A stretch of 64,000 nt of DNA, taken from assembly GCA_003315335.1 (NCBI GenBank), contig QNRL01000001.1, positions 1-64,000 of the forward strand. Direction: 5' to 3'. The notes under the pieces are model-generated. The model was not told where the DNA came from and searched no databases. It saw nothing but the letters and a program-made list of their open reading frames with translations. The translations under genes and the position numbers were made by a program. This stretch comes from Pseudocitrobacter faecalis (lineage in GTDB: Bacteria; Pseudomonadota; Gammaproteobacteria; Enterobacterales; Enterobacteriaceae). This document shows, in pieces, positions 61,895 through 64,000 of the stretch (position 1 is its first letter; each line of letters opens with the position of its first letter).

Positions 61895-64000
61895 TCACTT
61901 CTCTTTCTTCGCCCCCAGCGTGGGCGTTTCATCAAAGAAGTTCCACGGTTTCAGCAGCGTATGCACCCATTCCGTTGGCATGATCGGCCACTCTTCGGCG
62001 CGCGCGACGTGCGTGGTGCCGGTCGTCATCCACACGACCGTATCGGTGTTGTCCAGCGACTCATTGTCTTTGGTGTACTGACCGAGCCCGGTATCGTGCG
62101 TTGAACGGTTCGGGTATTTCCCTTCCGGGAAGCGCTCGTCTGGATGATAGCGCGTCACCCACAGCTGTTTATCCATAAAGCTCAGGCGATGATAAATCCA
62201 CTCGTCTGGAGAGAACTGTGCGCCTTTGGCAACCGGGTGCGTGCCGCCTGCGTACGGGATTATCTGATAGGAAACCGGGTTACCCATGCGGTTTTCTTTA
62301 TTTGGATTGCTCAACAGGCGAATAGTACCCGGGTCAAATTTCTGCGCGGCGTCCTTCTCATTACTGATGCCGTACTCATTAATCTGCATGGTACTGGTGC
62401 GCGGGCCGCCTGCGGTATTTGGTTTCACTACCGGATCCATTGCCACCAGGCTGTTGTTCTCACCGTCAACGTCGAGGTCGAGACGGAAGTTGTAGATGTG
62501 CTGATGCGTGGTACCGACAATATTATGGTCGATCAGCGTGCCGTAACGGGTATCGTCTTTCGCGCTTGGGTCGTGCATAGTTTTGGCCTTCACGCCTTTC
62601 ACTGCTTCAATACCGGTGGCACCTGCATCGATACCGATGGTGCCATTTTCGTGGAAGATCCAGTCGAAAATGTAGTCATAGTTGCCTACGGTACTTATCC
62701 AGCGCACAACCAGCTCACGACGCTGGGTGCTGACGTTCGGCTGTCCCATCTCCTGGTGCTTATACTCCGGCCCGGCATAGCGTTCGAAAATAGCAATTGC
62801 GCGGGGGATCTCGGTGGGGGTGCCAGTGTAGTCGGCAATGGTCTCGTTCAGCAATACGGCGTTAGATGGCGCATCTTTGCCGCGCGCGATAGGCGAGGTG
62901 AGGGTACCCATACCGTAGTCACCGGAATCCAGGTACGCTTTGAAGTACCAGCCGATATCCGGATCGCCGTAAGGCACAATCATCCCGCCAAGCGATCCTT
63001 CGTACATCACTTTGCGTTTGGTGCCGTTGTCGTTAAAGGTGACGGTGGAGATCATCGGCCCGACGCGAGAGTTCATGCTCAGATGGAAATCCCAGTTGCG
63101 CCAGTGAATCATATCGCCAGTGATGGTGTAGTTTTTACCTTCTGGTTCAATGATATCCAGCGGTTTCACCGCCGGGGCAACGCGGTCACGTCCATCATAG
63201 GCGCGCGCGGCCATCGGCACCGGGATCACAGGGCCTTCTTCCAGCTTCACAATCTTCTTCTGTTCCAGGTCAACTACCGCAACCAGGTTCTCAATCGGGT
63301 GCGCCCAGTAGTTGCCGTCGCCGACATCCAGATAACTGATCACTTTCAGCAGGCGTCCATCCTGTTTAAGGCCGTCTTTGCCGTCAAAGTAGCCCACGGT
63401 GAGCGGAGTGGTAATGGCTTTTTTAGGATCATTGATGCCGCGTTTTTTCAGTGCTTCAGCATATTCTGTGCTGGCGTTAATGATGTTTTGCACGCTGGCA
63501 AAGTCATCAATCAGCACCATGCCGTGCGCGTCTTTGATGGCCTGCCAGGAGAGGATCTTTTTATTTTGCAGATCAACCACGCCTTCGATGATGTGTTTGC
63601 CATCCAGCATAATGACATCCGCTTTACGCGGTTCTGTCACGGCTTTGCCTTCCAGTGCAAAGGCCCACACGGCGGCTTTCTCAGGCGAGCGCAGTGAGAT
63701 CTCGGTAAAACGGGTATTCGGTTTAAAATCTGGCGATGCTTTGACGATCTCAACGGCTTGCTTGATTTCATCCGCGCTCAGCGCGTTGAGGGGGTGAGGA
63801 GCTTTTTCTACCTGGAAGGTTTGATCCAGACCAGACTGGAATACGTCATTAATGAAGGTATCAGAAACCCAGGCTTTGTTGTCTTTCATCACTACCGGCA
63901 CCTGCAGATTCAGCGTCTGGCCGTTGACGATCGCGGTTTTAGCGCCCGGTTTCACTTTAACGTACGCGCCGTCTTTAATCAGCGTGAAAACTTGTGCGTA
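61895..64000 (-). CDS. tynA: Copper-containing primary amine oxidase (partial)
   Basis: The last 701 residues of TynA; about 55 N-terminal residues, with signal peptide, lie beyond the right edge (E. coli TynA is 757). It oxidises phenylethylamine and tyramine in the periplasm to aldehyde, ammonia and hydrogen peroxide. The topaquinone-forming Tyr is in VGNYDYIFDW; copper ligands His-x-His are in TTHQHIYNF; calcium-site residues are in LDLDVDGENN; the catalytic base Asp is in the YLDSGDYGMG region. All motifs are intact. It pairs with feaB and feaR. Confidence 0.96.
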   Translation of the reverse strand, partial: YAQVFTLIKDGAYVKVKPGAKTAIVNGQTLNLQVPVVMKDNKAWVSDTFINDVFQSGLDQTFQVEKAPHPLNALSADEIKQAVEIVKASPDFKPNTRFTEISLRSPEKAAVWAFALEGKAVTEPRKADVIMLDGKHIIEGVVDLQNKKILSWQAIKDAHGMVLIDDFASVQNIINASTEYAEALKKRGINDPKKAITTPLTVGYFDGKDGLKQDGRLLKVISYLDVGDGNYWAHPIENLVAVVDLEQKKIVKLEEGPVIPVPMAARAYDGRDRVAPAVKPLDIIEPEGKNYTITGDMIHWRNWDFHLSMNSRVGPMISTVTFNDNGTKRKVMYEGSLGGMIVPYGDPDIGWYFKAYLDSGDYGMGTLTSPIARGKDAPSNAVLLNETIADYTGTPTEIPRAIAIFERYAGPEYKHQEMGQPNVSTQRRELVVRWISTVGNYDYIFDWIFHENGTIGIDAGATGIEAVKGVKAKTMHDPSAKDDTRYGTLIDHNIVGTTHQHIYNFRLDLDVDGENNSLVAMDPVVKPNTAGGPRTSTMQINEYGISNEKDAAQKFDPGTIRLLSNPNKENRMGNPVSYQIIPYAGGTHPVAKGAQFSPDEWIYHRLSFMDKQLWVTRYHPDERFPEGKYPNRSTHDTGLGQYTKDNESLDNTDTVVWMTTGTTHVARAEEWPIMPTEWVHTLLKPWNFFDETPTLGAKKEK

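Noticed and set aside
62144-63697. Long plus-strand frame of 517 codons
   Set aside because: It is antisense to tynA, whose catalytic motifs and length are certain. The frame is a by-product of biased codon use.

Overview
The window is a chromosomal segment of an Enterobacteriaceae member. It has the E. coli/Salmonella backbone order (yciT-yciZ-rnb-yciW-fabI-sapFDCBA ... pspF/pspABCD-ycjXF-tyrR-tpx-ycjG-mpaA-mppA ... zntB-fnrS-dbpA-ttcA ... ompN-micC-ydbK-ydbJ-hslJ ... ldhA-ydbH-ynbE-ydbL-feaR-feaB-tynA), REP/BIME palindromes between genes, and proteins colinear with their E. coli counterparts. Differences from E. coli K-12 point to a relative such as Citrobacter, Enterobacter, Kluyvera or Leclercia. 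These are: no yciR (pdeR) between yciZ and rnb, no ycjD, no puu genes after sapA, no pspE or ycj sugar operon after pspD, no ynaI-uspE-fnr-ogt-dgcM block between mppA and zntB, and several insertions. I cannot fix the genus from sequence alone.

Layout. 0-11 kb: regulator yciT, RNase II, YciW, enoyl-ACP reductase and the five-gene sap peptide/putrescine transporter operon, nearly all on the minus strand; the extreme left edge may be the tail of an insertion sequence. 11-15.4 kb: a visibly AT-rich accessory stretch with an AraC-type regulator, three small orphan genes and a membrane-bound diguanylate cyclase. 15.5-25.6 kb: a PphA-type phosphatase overlapping pspF antisense, the phage-shock operon with its sigma-54 promoter, ycjX-ycjF, tyrR with an autoregulatory TyrR box, and the tpx and murein-peptide recycling genes (ycjG, mpaA, mppA). 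27-34 kb: an MHYT-GGDEF-EAL protein, zntB, the FNR-controlled sRNA FnrS, dbpA and ttcA. 34-37.8 kb: a second accessory stretch with a YbcV-like protein, an orphan lipoprotein, a BhsA/McbA-type DUF1471 protein, and an overlapping three-gene operon coding for a Tat-exported transglutaminase-fold protein, a MerT-like membrane protein and a MerP-like periplasmic metal-binding protein. 37.9-44 kb: porin ompN, sRNA micC, the pyruvate:flavodoxin oxidoreductase, ydbJ and hslJ.

44.1-54.4 kb, inserted between hslJ and ldhA, is a complete sugar-utilisation locus: a LacI-type regulator with two perfect operators in the divergent promoter region, a lipoprotein-dependent ABC importer, a GH13 alpha-glucosidase-like enzyme, a GH130 mannoside-phosphorylase-like enzyme, a DUF1861 protein and a phosphomannomutase. 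The parts suggest import of a sugar containing mannose, phosphorolysis to mannose-1-phosphate, and entry into glycolysis through mannose-6-phosphate. 54.5-64 kb: ldhA, the ydbH-ynbE-ydbL envelope lipid-homeostasis operon, and the aromatic amine pathway (feaR, feaB, tynA) with two well-formed FeaR sites; tynA runs off the right edge.

The two loci that look least explained by known biology are the transglutaminase-MerT-MerP operon and the GH13/GH130/DUF1861 sugar locus.
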